Part shown: piece by piece, positions 17,449-26,181 of the stretch
Layout: each line of letters opens with the position of its first letter
How positions within the stretch are numbered: position 1 is the first letter of the stretch
Assembly (NCBI GenBank): GCA_944320745.1
Contig: CALUIN010000037.1
Location: 1 to 60,028 of the forward strand
Direction of reading: 5' to 3'
From: an uncultured Alloprevotella sp.
Lineage (GTDB): Bacteria; Bacteroidota; Bacteroidia; Bacteroidales; Bacteroidaceae
Length of the DNA: 60,028 bases
Position numbers and translations under genes: made by a program
Notes under the pieces: model-generated
Told to the model about the DNA's origin: nothing
What the model saw: only the letters and a program-made list of their open reading frames with translations
Databases searched by the model: none

Positions 17449-18851
17449 GTACGAAACATTCTGTCGCCGCCGGGCGGTTCCTCAAGGGAGACCGCGCGGT
17501 TTGGCATGATGAAACGCTATGGATGGTCCGCGCCAAGCGCGACGCCATGAGCCATTCTTTGCCTGAGTGGGAGCAGCTGCGCGATGCCGCCGCGGCCATC
17601 AAGAATTACAGCAACAGCCACCTGGCCGACCTGCTCGAGGAGTTCGAGCGCAATGCCACGGCGGCAGGAGTCCACGTACATTGGGCCAGCGACGCCGAAG
17701 AGTTCTGCGCCACGGTTGCGGACATTCTGGAGGCGCACGGTGCGAAGCACCTCGTCAAAAGCAAGTCGATGCTGGCCGAAGAGTGCGGGCTCACTCCGTA
17801 CTTGGAAGCGCGCGGCATCGAGGCGGCCGAGACAGACCTCGGAGAGCGCATCCTGCAACTGATGCACCAGCGGCCCAGCCATATCGTATTGCCGGCCATT
17901 CATCTGCGCAAGGAGGAAATCGGCGACCTGTTCCGCCGGGAAGGCATGCACGTCGATCCGGGAAACAATGACCAGACGTACCTTACGCATGCCGCGCGGC
18001 GCGACTGGCGCCACAAGTTTCTCGAAGCCGATGCGGCCATGACGGGCTGCAACTTTGCCGTGGCCGAGACGGGCGAGTGTGTGGTCTGCACGAACGAGGG
18101 CAACGCCGAGATGGGAACTTCCCAGCCTAAGCTGCAGATTACGGCCTTCGGGCTGGAGAAGGTGGTGCCGGACCGCCGGTCGCTCGGTGTGTTCACCCGC
18201 CTGCTGGCGCGTTCGGCCACGGGGCAGCCCGTGACCACTTACACGGCCCACTACCGGAAGCCGCGTCCCGGCGGCGAGCTGCATTTTATCATCGTGGACA
18301 ACGGGCGGACGGACATCCTGGCCTCCCCCGATCATGTGAAGATGCTCAACTGTCTGCGCTGCGGCGCCTGTATGAACACTTGCCCCGTTTACCGGCGGAG
18401 CGGCGGCCATAGCTATACGTATTTCATCCCCGGCCCGGTGGGCATAAATCTGGGCATGCTCAAGGACCCTGCCCGGTACAGCGACAACGTTTCAGCCTGC
18501 TCGCTGTGCCACTCGTGCCAGGATGTGTGCCCCGCTAAAATAGACCTCGCTGAACAAATCTACAAATGGCGTCAGGTCCTGGACGGCTACGGCGTGGCCA
18601 GCGCGGCGAAGAAGCACCTGTCACAAGCCCTGGAGTGGGTTATCGACCATCCCCACCTCTTCGGCGCGGCGGTCAGGAACGCGCACCTGGTCAACTCGTT
18701 GCCGCACTGGCTTATGTACAACCGGTTGAACGAATGGGGAAAGGAGCACGACATGATGCACTTCCCCCATGAGAGTTTCAGCGAGATGTGGAAACGGGGA
18801 AAAGTGATGCCGGCAAGAACAAACAAAGAAAATGATGGAGAAAAAGACTGA
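17445..18851 (+). CDS. lutB: Lactate utilization protein B, LUD and 4Fe-4S protein
   Basis: The 468-residue protein has an N-terminal LUD domain (about 65-300) with ECVVCTNEGNAEM. A ferredoxin-like section follows, with CLRCGACMNTCPVYRRSGG near 303-321 and CSLCHSCQDVCPAKID near 352-367, giving two 4Fe-4S sites. A C-terminal helical tail completes it. It is the electron-transfer subunit of LutABC. ATG 17445 overlaps the lutA stop (ATGA). An upstream in-frame extension inside lutA is rejected. lutC begins 20 bases before this gene ends. Confidence 0.92.
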   Translation: MSTKHSVAAGRFLKGDRAVWHDETLWMVRAKRDAMSHSLPEWEQLRDAAAAIKNYSNSHLADLLEEFERNATAAGVHVHWASDAEEFCATVADILEAHGAKHLVKSKSMLAEECGLTPYLEARGIEAAETDLGERILQLMHQRPSHIVLPAIHLRKEEIGDLFRREGMHVDPGNNDQTYLTHAARRDWRHKFLEADAAMTGCNFAVAETGECVVCTNEGNAEMGTSQPKLQITAFGLEKVVPDRRSLGVFTRLLARSATGQPVTTYTAHYRKPRPGGELHFIIVDNGRTDILASPDHVKMLNCLRCGACMNTCPVYRRSGGHSYTYFIPGPVGINLGMLKDPARYSDNVSACSLCHSCQDVCPAKIDLAEQIYKWRQVLDGYGVASAAKKHLSQALEWVIDHPHLFGAAVRNAHLVNSLPHWLMYNRLNEWGKEHDMMHFPHESFSEMWKRGKVMPARTNKENDGEKD

Positions 18852-19461
18852 CAGCAGAGAGGCCATCCTGGCACGGATACGGCGTAACACGCAGCGCGTT
18901 TATGAACGGCCCGACCTGTCTGCCCTGGAGCAGGCGGCCATACACTATGACGACCGGGTGGAGCAGTTCCGGAAAGTCATGCACCAGATGGGCGGGCGCG
19001 CCGTACTGGTGCAGCCCGGCGACGACCTGAACGAACTGATCCGCCAGCAGTATCCCGATGCCCGGCGCGTAGCCTCTGCACTGGACCGGGTAGAGGTGTG
19101 CGGACGGGAACAGGCGTTGACTTGCCCGACATTCCACCCCGACAGTGTGGCCTGCTCGCGCGACCTGGACGGAACGGATCTGGCCATAGTCCGCGGGTCG
19201 TGGGGGGTGTGCGAGAATGGAGCCGTCTGGATTGCCGCGGATGTGGAGCAGCGGGCTGTCTATTTCATAGCCGAGGCCCTGGCTATCGTCCTGGACCGCA
19301 ACTGCCTGGTGGACAACATGCACGAGGCCTACCGGCGCATTGATACCGGGGCATACGGATTCGGCGTTTTCATCTCCGGCCCTTCGAAGACGGCGGACAT
19401 TGAGCAGGCTCTGGTATTCGGCGCACACGGTGCGGCCGACGTGACCGTATTTCTGGTCTGA
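18832..19461 (+). CDS. lutC: Lactate utilization protein C (LUD domain)
   Basis: The 209-residue LUD-domain protein completes the lutABC operon and overlaps lutB by 20 bases. The family signature is the RGSWGVCENGAVWI segment near 121-134 and the C-terminal FISGPSKTADIEQALVFGAHG at about 181-201. It is required for L-lactate oxidation; its own catalytic role is unsettled. ATG ATG at 18832/18835 leaves the exact start open. The stop codon TGA (19459-19461) lies inside a perfect 13-base palindrome, which probably also ends or stabilises the mRNA. Confidence 0.9.
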   Translation: MMEKKTDSREAILARIRRNTQRVYERPDLSALEQAAIHYDDRVEQFRKVMHQMGGRAVLVQPGDDLNELIRQQYPDARRVASALDRVEVCGREQALTCPTFHPDSVACSRDLDGTDLAIVRGSWGVCENGAVWIAADVEQRAVYFIAEALAIVLDRNCLVDNMHEAYRRIDTGAYGFGVFISGPSKTADIEQALVFGAHGAADVTVFLV

Positions 19462-19484
19462 ACGGGGCTTAGCCCCGTTCAGAC
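19456..19484. repeat. GGGCTTAGCCC-type palindromic repeat, locus 3 (single perfect unit)
   Basis: Arms 19456-19468 and 19472-19484 are perfect complements around TTA, with the family core in the middle. The unit contains the lutC stop codon and lies between the convergent lutC and rnz genes. No U tract follows. Confidence 0.85.
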
Positions 19485-19512
19485 GGCAAGTAGCGCAGGC
19501 GACGCTGGGCGT

Positions 19513-20430
19513 TCATTCTATCGGGACACACAAGCCCTCGTAGGCGGGGACCGTTTCCGGAAAAATGGCACGGGCCTCTTCCAGGAGGCCTTTCTCATCG
19601 TCGTAGCGTGCGGAGTAGTGCCCTATGACGAGCTTCTTCGCATGGCAGTTACGGGCGAGCGTGGCGGCCTGGGCTGCCGTGGAGTGGAGGGTCTCCTCCG
19701 CCCGCGCCGCCTCGGACTGCTGGAAAGTGGCTTCGTGGAACAGCAGGTTTACGCCCTCGAGCAGGACGGCATTGCCCGGCAGATAGGCTGTATCGGAGCA
19801 GTAGGCATAGCTGCGGGGCGGAGCCGCCGGAGTGACCAAGCGCTCGTGAGGTATCACCTGCCCCTCAGCCGTGGTCCAGCCGTTTCCCTCCTTGATGCCA
19901 CGGAGGGCATAGTTCGGTATGCCGAGATAGTCCACCATGTCGCGGCGGATGTGGGGCAGGCCGGGCTTTTCGCGGAACAGGAAGCCGCAGCACGGCATGC
20001 GGTGGCGCAGGGGAATGGTGGCGACGCTCATCGTCCGGTCTTCGTAGACGACGGAACTGCGGCGTGTGTCGAAGGCGTGGATTTCCACCTGGAAACTTGC
20101 GCCTTTGCAGAAGAAGTTCAGCCAGGGCCGCAGCAGTCCCTCCAGTTCCGCAGGCGCGTGAATGTGGAACGTGCCTGTCCGTCCCAGAAGCGAAAGGGTT
20201 GAAATCAGTCCCATAAGCCCGAAGCAGTGGTCGCCGTGCAGGTGGGAGATAAAGACGTGATGCAGGCGGGCGAAGCTGAGGCGCGACCTTCTCATTTGCA
20301 GCTGGCTGCCTTCTCCGCAGTCCACCATGAAAAGTTTGTCGCCCCGCGCCACGACTTGCGCGGTGGGATTGTGCCTCATCGTCGGGAGGGCACTCCCGCA
20401 TCCCAGGATGTGCAGTTCGAATCGTTCCAT
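19513..20430 (-). CDS. rnz: Ribonuclease Z (tRNA 3' endonuclease)
   Basis: The 305-residue metallo-beta-lactamase-fold enzyme removes 3' trailers from tRNA precursors. The metal motif SHLHGDH puts ligands at H63, H65, D67 and H68. Further ligands are in PLRHRMPCCGF, YCSDTAYLPG, and GHYSARY near the C terminus. Some tRNAs in this window lack an encoded CCA (initiator Met, Glu), so 3' processing by this enzyme is relevant. The ATG at 20430 fits the family start MERFELHILGCGSALP; TATATTTG on the minus strand (20445-20438) lies just upstream. Confidence 0.9.
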   Translation of the reverse strand: MERFELHILGCGSALPTMRHNPTAQVVARGDKLFMVDCGEGSQLQMRRSRLSFARLHHVFISHLHGDHCFGLMGLISTLSLLGRTGTFHIHAPAELEGLLRPWLNFFCKGASFQVEIHAFDTRRSSVVYEDRTMSVATIPLRHRMPCCGFLFREKPGLPHIRRDMVDYLGIPNYALRGIKEGNGWTTAEGQVIPHERLVTPAAPPRSYAYCSDTAYLPGNAVLLEGVNLLFHEATFQQSEAARAEETLHSTAAQAATLARNCHAKKLVIGHYSARYDDEKGLLEEARAIFPETVPAYEGLCVPIE

Positions 20431-20544
20431 AGTTCCGCAAATATAGTATATGCCCGATGAAGGGCCAAGCCCCGGCGCCGTTTTTTCCGGATAAGCCGCT
20501 GGCCAGGCTGCATTTTCTTGCCTCAACGGGGTGGACGGTGCGTG

Positions 20545-21144
20545 TCAGCCCTGGCGGTGTCGGGGCGCAAGAAATGCGCAAGCCCGACGGGCCCGGCGTT
20601 GAAGTTCGTCCGGTCCGGCTTCGGAGCGCGAGGTGCCGGGGCGGTAGAGCAGTCTGACAGGCCGTATTCCGGCCGAACGCAGGATGTGACGCAAGGCTAA
20701 GGCCGTGCCCCGCGCCTGGCGGGGCAACAGGTGGAAAGGCCAAGGGGCGGTGGAGGCCACGAAGACAAGCGCACACCGTCCGTCCAGTCGCCCCGCGGGC
20801 AGCCGGTATGGGGACTGCGGTGTGCGGATGAGTCCGTAGGTCAGACGGTCCAGCAGGGTCTTGAGCGGTCCGGGCAGGTTGCCCCAATAGCAGGGCGTCC
20901 CGACAACCAGTGCCTGCGCCTTGCGCAGACTGTCCAGCACCCTTTCGGCATCGTCCTCATCCATCAGGCATTTGTTCGCTGTCCGGCAATGCATGCATCC
21001 GGTGCACGGAGCGATGTGGAGCGACCGTATGTCGAGGTTCGTGACGGAGTGGCCCCCGGCCTGCAGTTCGTCCGCTATGGCTTGCAGTTGGCGGGACACA
21101 GTGCCTTTGGCTTTGGGGCTGGCATTGAGAATAAGAACGTTCAT
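20545..21144 (-). CDS. Flavodoxin-fold NAD(P)H-dependent FMN reductase-like protein
   Basis: The 199-residue protein has the flavodoxin-like start MNVLILNASPKAKGTVSRQL, with the FMN phosphate loop at 7-16, and VVGTPCYWGNLPGPLKTLLDR near 85-105. A four-cysteine cluster C47, C50, C53 and C59 (APCTGCMHC then NKC) sits after the first strands, as in the iron-sulfur flavoprotein and NADPH-dependent FMN reductase families. The C-terminal third is Arg-rich and poorly conserved. It follows ruvC by 35 bases and could share its transcript; the substrate is unknown. Confidence 0.75.
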   Translation of the reverse strand: MNVLILNASPKAKGTVSRQLQAIADELQAGGHSVTNLDIRSLHIAPCTGCMHCRTANKCLMDEDDAERVLDSLRKAQALVVGTPCYWGNLPGPLKTLLDRLTYGLIRTPQSPYRLPAGRLDGRCALVFVASTAPWPFHLLPRQARGTALALRHILRSAGIRPVRLLYRPGTSRSEAGPDELQRRARRACAFLAPRHRQG

Positions 21145-21179
21145 GGGGCAGGCGGCGTGTGAGGTTCCGGAGTGCGCGG

Positions 21180-21821
21180 CTATGTCTTGCGGCGGAAGGG
21201 GGCCGGGCGCTGTGGTGCGGCCTGCCGGCTCAGGCGGTCCGGGTTTTGCTTGACGAAGTCGCTCCAGCTGTGCGACGGAGACGCGTGTCCCGGGACGATG
21301 CCCGGGGCGGCAGGGGCGCCGGATTGCAGGTAGTGGCAGTACGCCACGCCCAGGGCATCGGTCGCATCGAGGTAGGGGGGCATGGTGCTGGGACGGATGG
21401 AGAACATGCGGCTGAGCATGGCCGCCACCTGTTCCTTGCTGGCTTGTCCGTTGCCCGTGATGGCCATTTTTATCTTCATGGGCGCATATTCGTAGATGGG
21501 CATGTGGCGGCTGATGGCCGCGGCAATGGCCACGCCCTGTGCCCGTCCCAGTTTGAGCATGCTCTGGACGTTTTTCCCAAAAAAAGGCGCCTCGATGGCA
21601 AGTTCGTCGGGCTGGAAACTGTCTATGATGCCCTTGATGCGCTCGTAGATGCGGCCCAGCTTGATATAGACGTCCGCGCAGCGGCGAAGGTCAATGACGC
21701 CCATGGCAACAAGGTGGACGGACCGTCGCTGTGTGCGGATGAGTCCGTAGCCCAGCAGATTTGTGCCGGGGTCGATGCCGAGGATGGTCTTGGGTGTATC
21801 GGGGAGAAGATTCGGAGTCAC
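21180..21821 (-). CDS. ruvC: Crossover junction endodeoxyribonuclease RuvC
   Basis: The 213-residue Holliday-junction resolvase has the four acidic catalytic residues D17 (ILGIDPGTN), E77 (LAIEAPFFGKN), D152 and D155 (YLDATDALGVAYCH). It nicks paired strands of the junction with RuvAB. The domain ends near residue 165; about 48 further residues form a Pro/Arg/Ser-rich tail longer than in most homologues, which may be disordered. A minus-strand TAATTTTG element at 21882-21875 is upstream. Confidence 0.92.
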   Translation of the reverse strand: MTPNLLPDTPKTILGIDPGTNLLGYGLIRTQRRSVHLVAMGVIDLRRCADVYIKLGRIYERIKGIIDSFQPDELAIEAPFFGKNVQSMLKLGRAQGVAIAAAISRHMPIYEYAPMKIKMAITGNGQASKEQVAAMLSRMFSIRPSTMPPYLDATDALGVAYCHYLQSGAPAAPGIVPGHASPSHSWSDFVKQNPDRLSRQAAPQRPAPFRRKT

Positions 21822-21980
21822 GTGGCGGAAGTTTTGAAAGGACGCGTCCGCAGGGGCTACGGCCTGCGGACTGGCAAAATTAGGAGTTTGCCCGCAATTT
21901 GCATTCTTTTTTCTTGTGAAAGTTTACTATTCGAGGATTATATTATACATTTGCAGGACGGTTATAAAAACTTTTTCACG

Positions 21981-22361
21981 ATGAAACGCATCTTGATTTT
22001 GATTTCTTTGTTCTTCGCCTTGTGGTCGACGAACGTTTTTGCGCAGGCTGTGCTGAAGTTTGACAAGACTACTCATAATTATGGGAAATTTACGGAAGAC
22101 AAGCCTGTGTCCTGCGTGTTCTACTTCACGAACACCGGCGACGAGCCCTTGGTCATTCAGCAAGTGATGACTTCGTGCGGATGCACGGTGGCCAAGTACA
22201 CGAAGGATCCTGTCCAGCCGGGAAAGAAGGGGACGATCAATATCACGTACAACGGGAAGGGGAAGACGGCCGGTCACTTCAAGAAGGTGGTCTCCGTCCG
22301 CTCCAATGCCAAGAACAGCTTGGTTCGCGTTTACGTGGAGGGCACGATGACGAAAGACTGA
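21981..22361 (+). CDS. DUF1573 secreted protein
   Basis: The 126-residue exported protein starts with a signal peptide (about 1-21, ending VFAQ). A single DUF1573 domain follows, an immunoglobulin-like fold with FDKTTHNYGKFTED, FYFTNTGDEPLVI and the TSCGCTVAKY motif around 66-75. The family is abundant in Bacteroidota; its function is not known, and a role at the cell surface or periplasm is inferred from the signal peptide. The ATG at 21981 is clear; an upstream in-frame opening runs antisense to ruvC and is rejected. TACATTTG at 21946-21953 is a probable -7 element. manC follows 50 bases later. Confidence 0.85.
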   Translation: MKRILILISLFFALWSTNVFAQAVLKFDKTTHNYGKFTEDKPVSCVFYFTNTGDEPLVIQQVMTSCGCTVAKYTKDPVQPGKKGTINITYNGKGKTAGHFKKVVSVRSNAKNSLVRVYVEGTMTKD

Positions 22362-22411
22362 CCTGCCCCGGACCAGCGCTATTTATCCAACATATTAAGT
22401 AGAAACGGACG

Positions 22412-23467
22412 ATGACAAGCAATCATTTAGTTATTATGGCGGGGGGGGTCGGCAGCCGCTTCTGGCCGCTCAGCAGTCCGGAGTGCCCCAAGCAGTTTCT
22501 GGACATACTGGGCTGCGGCAAGACGCTGATCCAGCTGACCGTCTCGCGTTTCGAAGGCCTGGTGCCGAAGGAGAACATGTGGGTGGTCACCTCGGCGGCC
22601 TATCGCGACCTGGTCTATGAGCAGCTTCCCGACATCCCGAAGGAGAACATCCTCTTCGAGCCCTGCCGCCGCAACACGGCTCCCTGTATCTGTTACGCCA
22701 GCTGGAAAATCAAGAAGCGTGACCCGAAGGCCAACGTGGTGGTCGTGCCCAGCGATCACATCATTACGGACCTGAAGGCTTTCCGCTCCGCCGTGGCCGA
22801 TGCCATGGAGTTCTCTGCCGAGACGGATGCCATCGTCACCTTGGGCATCAGTCCGACAGGACCCGAGACCGGCTATGGCTATATCAAGGCGGATTTGGGC
22901 TTTTCTTCCTCCCGGAAGAAGAACATCTTCCGTGTGGACGCTTTCAAGGAAAAACCGACGCGCGAGATGGCGGAAACGTTCCTGGCGGAGAAAAATTACT
23001 TCTGGAATGCCGGCATCTTTATCTGGAATGTCAGCACCATTATCAATGCCTTCCGCGTGTATCTGCCCAAGGTGTCTGCCTTATTCGAAGAAATGCTGCC
23101 CTATTATGACACGCCGCAGGAGAGCGAGATGATAGCCCGCAAGTTCCCCGAGTGTGAGGACATATCGGTAGATTATGCCATCATGGAGAAGGCCGAGGAA
23201 GTCTTTGTCTATCCGGCCACGTTCGGCTGGAGCGACCTGGGCACATGGGGAGCGCTGCGCAAGCAGGCGGAGCAGGACAAGTATGGCAACGCCGTGATGA
23301 ACGAAGGCGTAGACCTGTACGAGACGTACAATTCCATAGTCTGCACCTCGCAGCTGAAGAAAGTCGTCGTGCAGGGCCTGGATGGCTATATCGTCGTGGA
23401 GAAGGACGGCACGCTGCTCATCTGCAAACTGGCCGAGGAGCAACGCATCAAGCTCTTTCACCAATAA
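22412..23467 (+). CDS. manC: Mannose-1-phosphate guanylyltransferase
   Basis: The 351-residue enzyme makes GDP-mannose from mannose 1-phosphate and GTP, supplying mannosyl and fucosyl donors for surface glycans. The nucleotidyltransferase signature MAGGVGSRFWPLS is at 9-21 and PKQFL at 26-30. VVPSDH near 109-114, EKPTREMAETFL near 178-189, NYFWNAGIF and FGWSDLGTWGAL (about 272-283) are all in place. The C-terminal cupin isomerase of bifunctional enzymes is absent. The glycine codons of the signature form a run of eight G (22441-22448). mutY begins 7 bases after the stop. Confidence 0.92.
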   Translation: MTSNHLVIMAGGVGSRFWPLSSPECPKQFLDILGCGKTLIQLTVSRFEGLVPKENMWVVTSAAYRDLVYEQLPDIPKENILFEPCRRNTAPCICYASWKIKKRDPKANVVVVPSDHIITDLKAFRSAVADAMEFSAETDAIVTLGISPTGPETGYGYIKADLGFSSSRKKNIFRVDAFKEKPTREMAETFLAEKNYFWNAGIFIWNVSTIINAFRVYLPKVSALFEEMLPYYDTPQESEMIARKFPECEDISVDYAIMEKAEEVFVYPATFGWSDLGTWGALRKQAEQDKYGNAVMNEGVDLYETYNSIVCTSQLKKVVVQGLDGYIVVEKDGTLLICKLAEEQRIKLFHQ

Positions 23468-23474
23468 GGGCGCA

Positions 23475-24551
23475 GTGGCAGGCAAATATCCACTTTTCGC
23501 AGTCACGCTTGAGCGGTGGTACGAACGGCACAAGCGTGATTTGCCGTGGCGTGGCACGGACAATCCTTACCGTATATGGGTCTCTGAGATTATCCTGCAA
23601 CAGACACGGGTGGCGCAGGGATACGATTACTACCGGCGTTTCATCGAAGAGTTTCCCGATGTGGCGTCCCTTGCCGCCGCTCCGGAGGAACGGGTGCTGC
23701 GCGCGTGGCAAGGCTTGGGATACTATAGCCGTGCACGCAACATGCATGCCGCGGCCCGCAGGGTGGTGGACGTGTATGGCGGCACGTTTCCTACGGACTA
23801 TGCGGATGTGCGCAGCCTGAAGGGGATAGGCGACTACACCGCTGCGGCCATCTGTTCTATTGCTTATGGCCAGCCCTTCGCGGTGCTGGACGGCAATGTG
23901 TTCCGCGTATTGTCCCGTTATTTCCTGGTGGATTTGCCGATAGATACAGGAGCCGGGAAGAAATATTTCAAGTCCCTGGCCGATGAATTGCTGGATCGGG
24001 CGCGGCCCGGACTTTATAATCAGGCAATTATGGACTTCGGCGCTTTGCAGTGTGTGCCTAAGTCGCCGGCCTGCGAGGATTGTCCGCTCGCCGACGGCTG
24101 TCTGGGACTGTCCCGGGGCCGGGTGGAGGAGTTGCCGCGAAAAGCGCGGAGCCTGGCGGTCACAGACCGCTATCTCGTTTATTTTTTTGTGGTGCGCGGG
24201 TCCGGTGTGTTCCTCCATCGCCGGGGAACGGACGACATTTGGGCCGGACTGTACGAGCCGTATCTCCAGGAGTTCGCTTCGCGGCCAGGGACGGACGAGA
24301 TTCTGCAAGTTGTCAGGAACGTTTTCGGACCGCACGTGCAGGGCGTCCGCCTTTTGCGCGAGGGACAAAAGCATCTGCTGACGCACCGGCGGTTATGGAT
24401 AGACAGTTATAGAATAGACGTAGACTCCGACTTCCGCCTGCCGGGCTTCGAGGAAATACAAATAAAGGGCATAGGGAAGTACCCTATGCCCAAACCGATA
24501 GTGGAATTGTTTCAAAGAATGGCTGGCGGTGAACTTATTCCTCGCCCTTGA
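23475..24551 (+). CDS. mutY: A/G-specific adenine glycosylase MutY
   Basis: The 358-residue DNA glycosylase removes adenine paired with 8-oxoguanine. The helix-hairpin-helix LKGIGDYTAAAI with catalytic D, LDGNVFRVLSR, and the 4Fe-4S loop C-x6-C-x2-C-x5-C (CVPKSPACEDCPLADGC) are visible. A C-terminal NUDIX-like MutT domain starts near 225 and recognises the oxidised guanine. The most likely start is GTG 23475, since the frame continues upstream into manC without an ATG. Its last 17 bases overlap the convergent TRIC-family gene. Confidence 0.9.
   Translation: MAGKYPLFAVTLERWYERHKRDLPWRGTDNPYRIWVSEIILQQTRVAQGYDYYRRFIEEFPDVASLAAAPEERVLRAWQGLGYYSRARNMHAAARRVVDVYGGTFPTDYADVRSLKGIGDYTAAAICSIAYGQPFAVLDGNVFRVLSRYFLVDLPIDTGAGKKYFKSLADELLDRARPGLYNQAIMDFGALQCVPKSPACEDCPLADGCLGLSRGRVEELPRKARSLAVTDRYLVYFFVVRGSGVFLHRRGTDDIWAGLYEPYLQEFASRPGTDEILQVVRNVFGPHVQGVRLLREGQKHLLTHRRLWIDSYRIDVDSDFRLPGFEEIQIKGIGKYPMPKPIVELFQRMAGGELIPRP
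24455..24491 (-). terminator. Terminator of the TRIC-family gene, inside mutY
   Basis: GGGCATAGGG (24467-24476) pairs perfectly with 24482-24491. On the minus strand it is followed by TTTATTTGTATTT. It lies 44 bases past the TRIC stop, within the mutY coding region, and has no U tract in the plus direction. Confidence 0.6.
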
Positions 24552-25176
24552 TGATGGGCAGCCTTAGTCTGTACTTGACGGCCAGAAGGCGTGTGACGAC
24601 GACAACGATGCCGCAGATTATGCCGCACATGATGAGCGACATTCCTGCCTGGTAGCAGAGGTAATAGGCAATGCCGCCTACGACACAGGCCAAGGCGTAA
24701 ATCTCCTTGCGGAAGATGAGCGGCTCCTCGTTGATGAACACGTCGCGCAGGACGCCGCCACCCGCGCCGGTGATGGTACCCATAAGGATTGCCACCCAGA
24801 AAGGAAAGTGCGTGCCGGCTGCGGTTGTGGCCGTGAGCGTTTTCTCAATGCCCGTCACGGTGAACATGGCCAGGCCCATCGTGTCGAAGATGAACCATGT
24901 GTTGTTCTGTCTGACGAGTAGCTTGCGGAAGGCGATGACCCACAACAGGGCGAGAGCCGAACATACGAGGTAGAAAGGATTGGTCATCCAGAAAGGCGTC
25001 AGGTCAAGCATCAGGTCGCGCATGGTGCCGCCGCCGATGGCCGTCGTGACACCGATGACATAGGCGCCGAACAGGTCGAACTTCTTGGCGGAGGCCAGAC
25101 GGATGCCCGATATGGCGAAAGCCAGCGTTCCAACGAAGTCGAATACTTGGGAGAATGTGATTTCGGGTATGGTCAT
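24535..25176 (-). CDS. TRIC-family (UPF0126/YicG-like) cation channel protein
   Basis: The 213-residue membrane protein has seven predicted helices and the internal duplication typical of prokaryotic TRIC channels. Two glycine motifs mark the repeats, IGGGTMRDL near 47-55 and GAGGGVLRDV near 137-146. Family members are trimeric monovalent-cation channels; the ion and physiological role here are not known. It is the last gene of a four-gene minus-strand unit (fucosidase, type IX plug, dehydrogenase, TRIC), 24 bases after the previous gene. Its 3' end overlaps mutY by 17 bases. Confidence 0.85.
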   Translation of the reverse strand: MTIPEITFSQVFDFVGTLAFAISGIRLASAKKFDLFGAYVIGVTTAIGGGTMRDLMLDLTPFWMTNPFYLVCSALALLWVIAFRKLLVRQNNTWFIFDTMGLAMFTVTGIEKTLTATTAAGTHFPFWVAILMGTITGAGGGVLRDVFINEEPLIFRKEIYALACVVGGIAYYLCYQAGMSLIMCGIICGIVVVVTRLLAVKYRLRLPIIKGEE

Positions 25177-25200
25177 TTGTACAAATTTTCGAGCGACAGC

Positions 25201-26163
25201 TTAGTTGACAACGTTGACCGGATTTCCGCCGAAGAAGGCACGTATGTTGCCGGCTAAGATTTGCAGAATGCGTCTGCGAGCTTCGCTGCTGGCCCACGCA
25301 ATGTGCGGCGTGATGTAGGAATTGGGGGCGGAGAGCAGGGGATTGTCCGCCGTCGGCGGTTCTTGGGACAGTACGTCGCAGCAGAAGGCCTTGAGGCGGT
25401 GCGATTTAAGCGCATCTGCCACGGCGGCTTCATCAATCAGTTTCCCTCGTGCCGTATTGATGAGGATCAGGTTCGGGTTGGCCTGGGCCAGCAGCCCTGC
25501 GTTTACGAGTCCGGCGTTGCTTGCTGTCAGCGGGCAGTGCAGGCTGACGATGTCGCAAGTGCGGAACGCCTCGTCCAGGCTTATCTTTTGCACGTCTGCC
25601 GGCAAGTTTTCCTGCGGTTTGGACGAGACGGCGAAAAGGCGGACACCGAACGGACGGAGTATCTCCGTCACGGCCTGCCCGATATGTCCGAAGCCTACTA
25701 CGGCCGCTTTCTTTCCCGCCAGTTCGGCAATGGGATTCTCCCAACGGCAAAAGTCCAGACTGTCAGTCCAGTATCCTTTGTGGTTGGCTTCCGCATAAAA
25801 TCCTACGTTGTTCGTGGCTTCCAGGAGCAATGCCAATACCATCTGGGCAACGGCCATAGTGCTGTAGTTCGGGCAATTGCATACCGTTATGCCGTGTTCG
25901 CGTGCCTGCACCGTGTCTATGGGGTCGTAGCCGGTTGCGGCCACGCAGATGAGCTTCAAGTCGGGCAACTGGCGGAAATGCGTACTGTTGAGCTTTACCT
26001 TGTTCGTGATGATGACGTCGGCGCCTTGACTACGCGTGACGACATCGGCATCGCTGGTGCGGTCGAAGGTGGTCAGCGCGCCTTCGGCATTGAGTAAATC
26101 CCAGTTCAGGTCGCCAGGGTTTACGCTGAAGCTATCGAGGAAAGTAATCTTTGGCTTGTGCAT
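25201..26163 (-). CDS. D-2-hydroxyacid dehydrogenase (glycerate dehydrogenase-like)
   Basis: The 320-residue NAD-dependent dehydrogenase reduces a 2-keto acid to a D-2-hydroxy acid, most likely hydroxypyruvate to D-glycerate by similarity. The Rossmann motif VVGFGHIGQAV is at about 154-164. Catalytic residues are R in INTARGKLID (about 236), E in LSQEPPTADNPLL (about 265) and H in ITPHIAWAS (about 284). The catalytic domain before it has CVAATGYDPIDT. It lies between the type IX plug protein and TRIC genes with gaps of 18 and 24 bases, so it belongs to that operon. Exact substrate uncertain. Confidence 0.87.
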   Translation of the reverse strand: MHKPKITFLDSFSVNPGDLNWDLLNAEGALTTFDRTSDADVVTRSQGADVIITNKVKLNSTHFRQLPDLKLICVAATGYDPIDTVQAREHGITVCNCPNYSTMAVAQMVLALLLEATNNVGFYAEANHKGYWTDSLDFCRWENPIAELAGKKAAVVGFGHIGQAVTEILRPFGVRLFAVSSKPQENLPADVQKISLDEAFRTCDIVSLHCPLTASNAGLVNAGLLAQANPNLILINTARGKLIDEAAVADALKSHRLKAFCCDVLSQEPPTADNPLLSAPNSYITPHIAWASSEARRRILQILAGNIRAFFGGNPVNVVN

Positions 26164-26181
26164 GAGTTGTAGTTTTGAGTT

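Noticed and set aside
21159-21980. Upstream extension of the DUF1573 frame
   Set aside because: It runs antisense to ruvC, whose catalytic residues are intact, and the internal ATG at 21981 gives a proper signal peptide.
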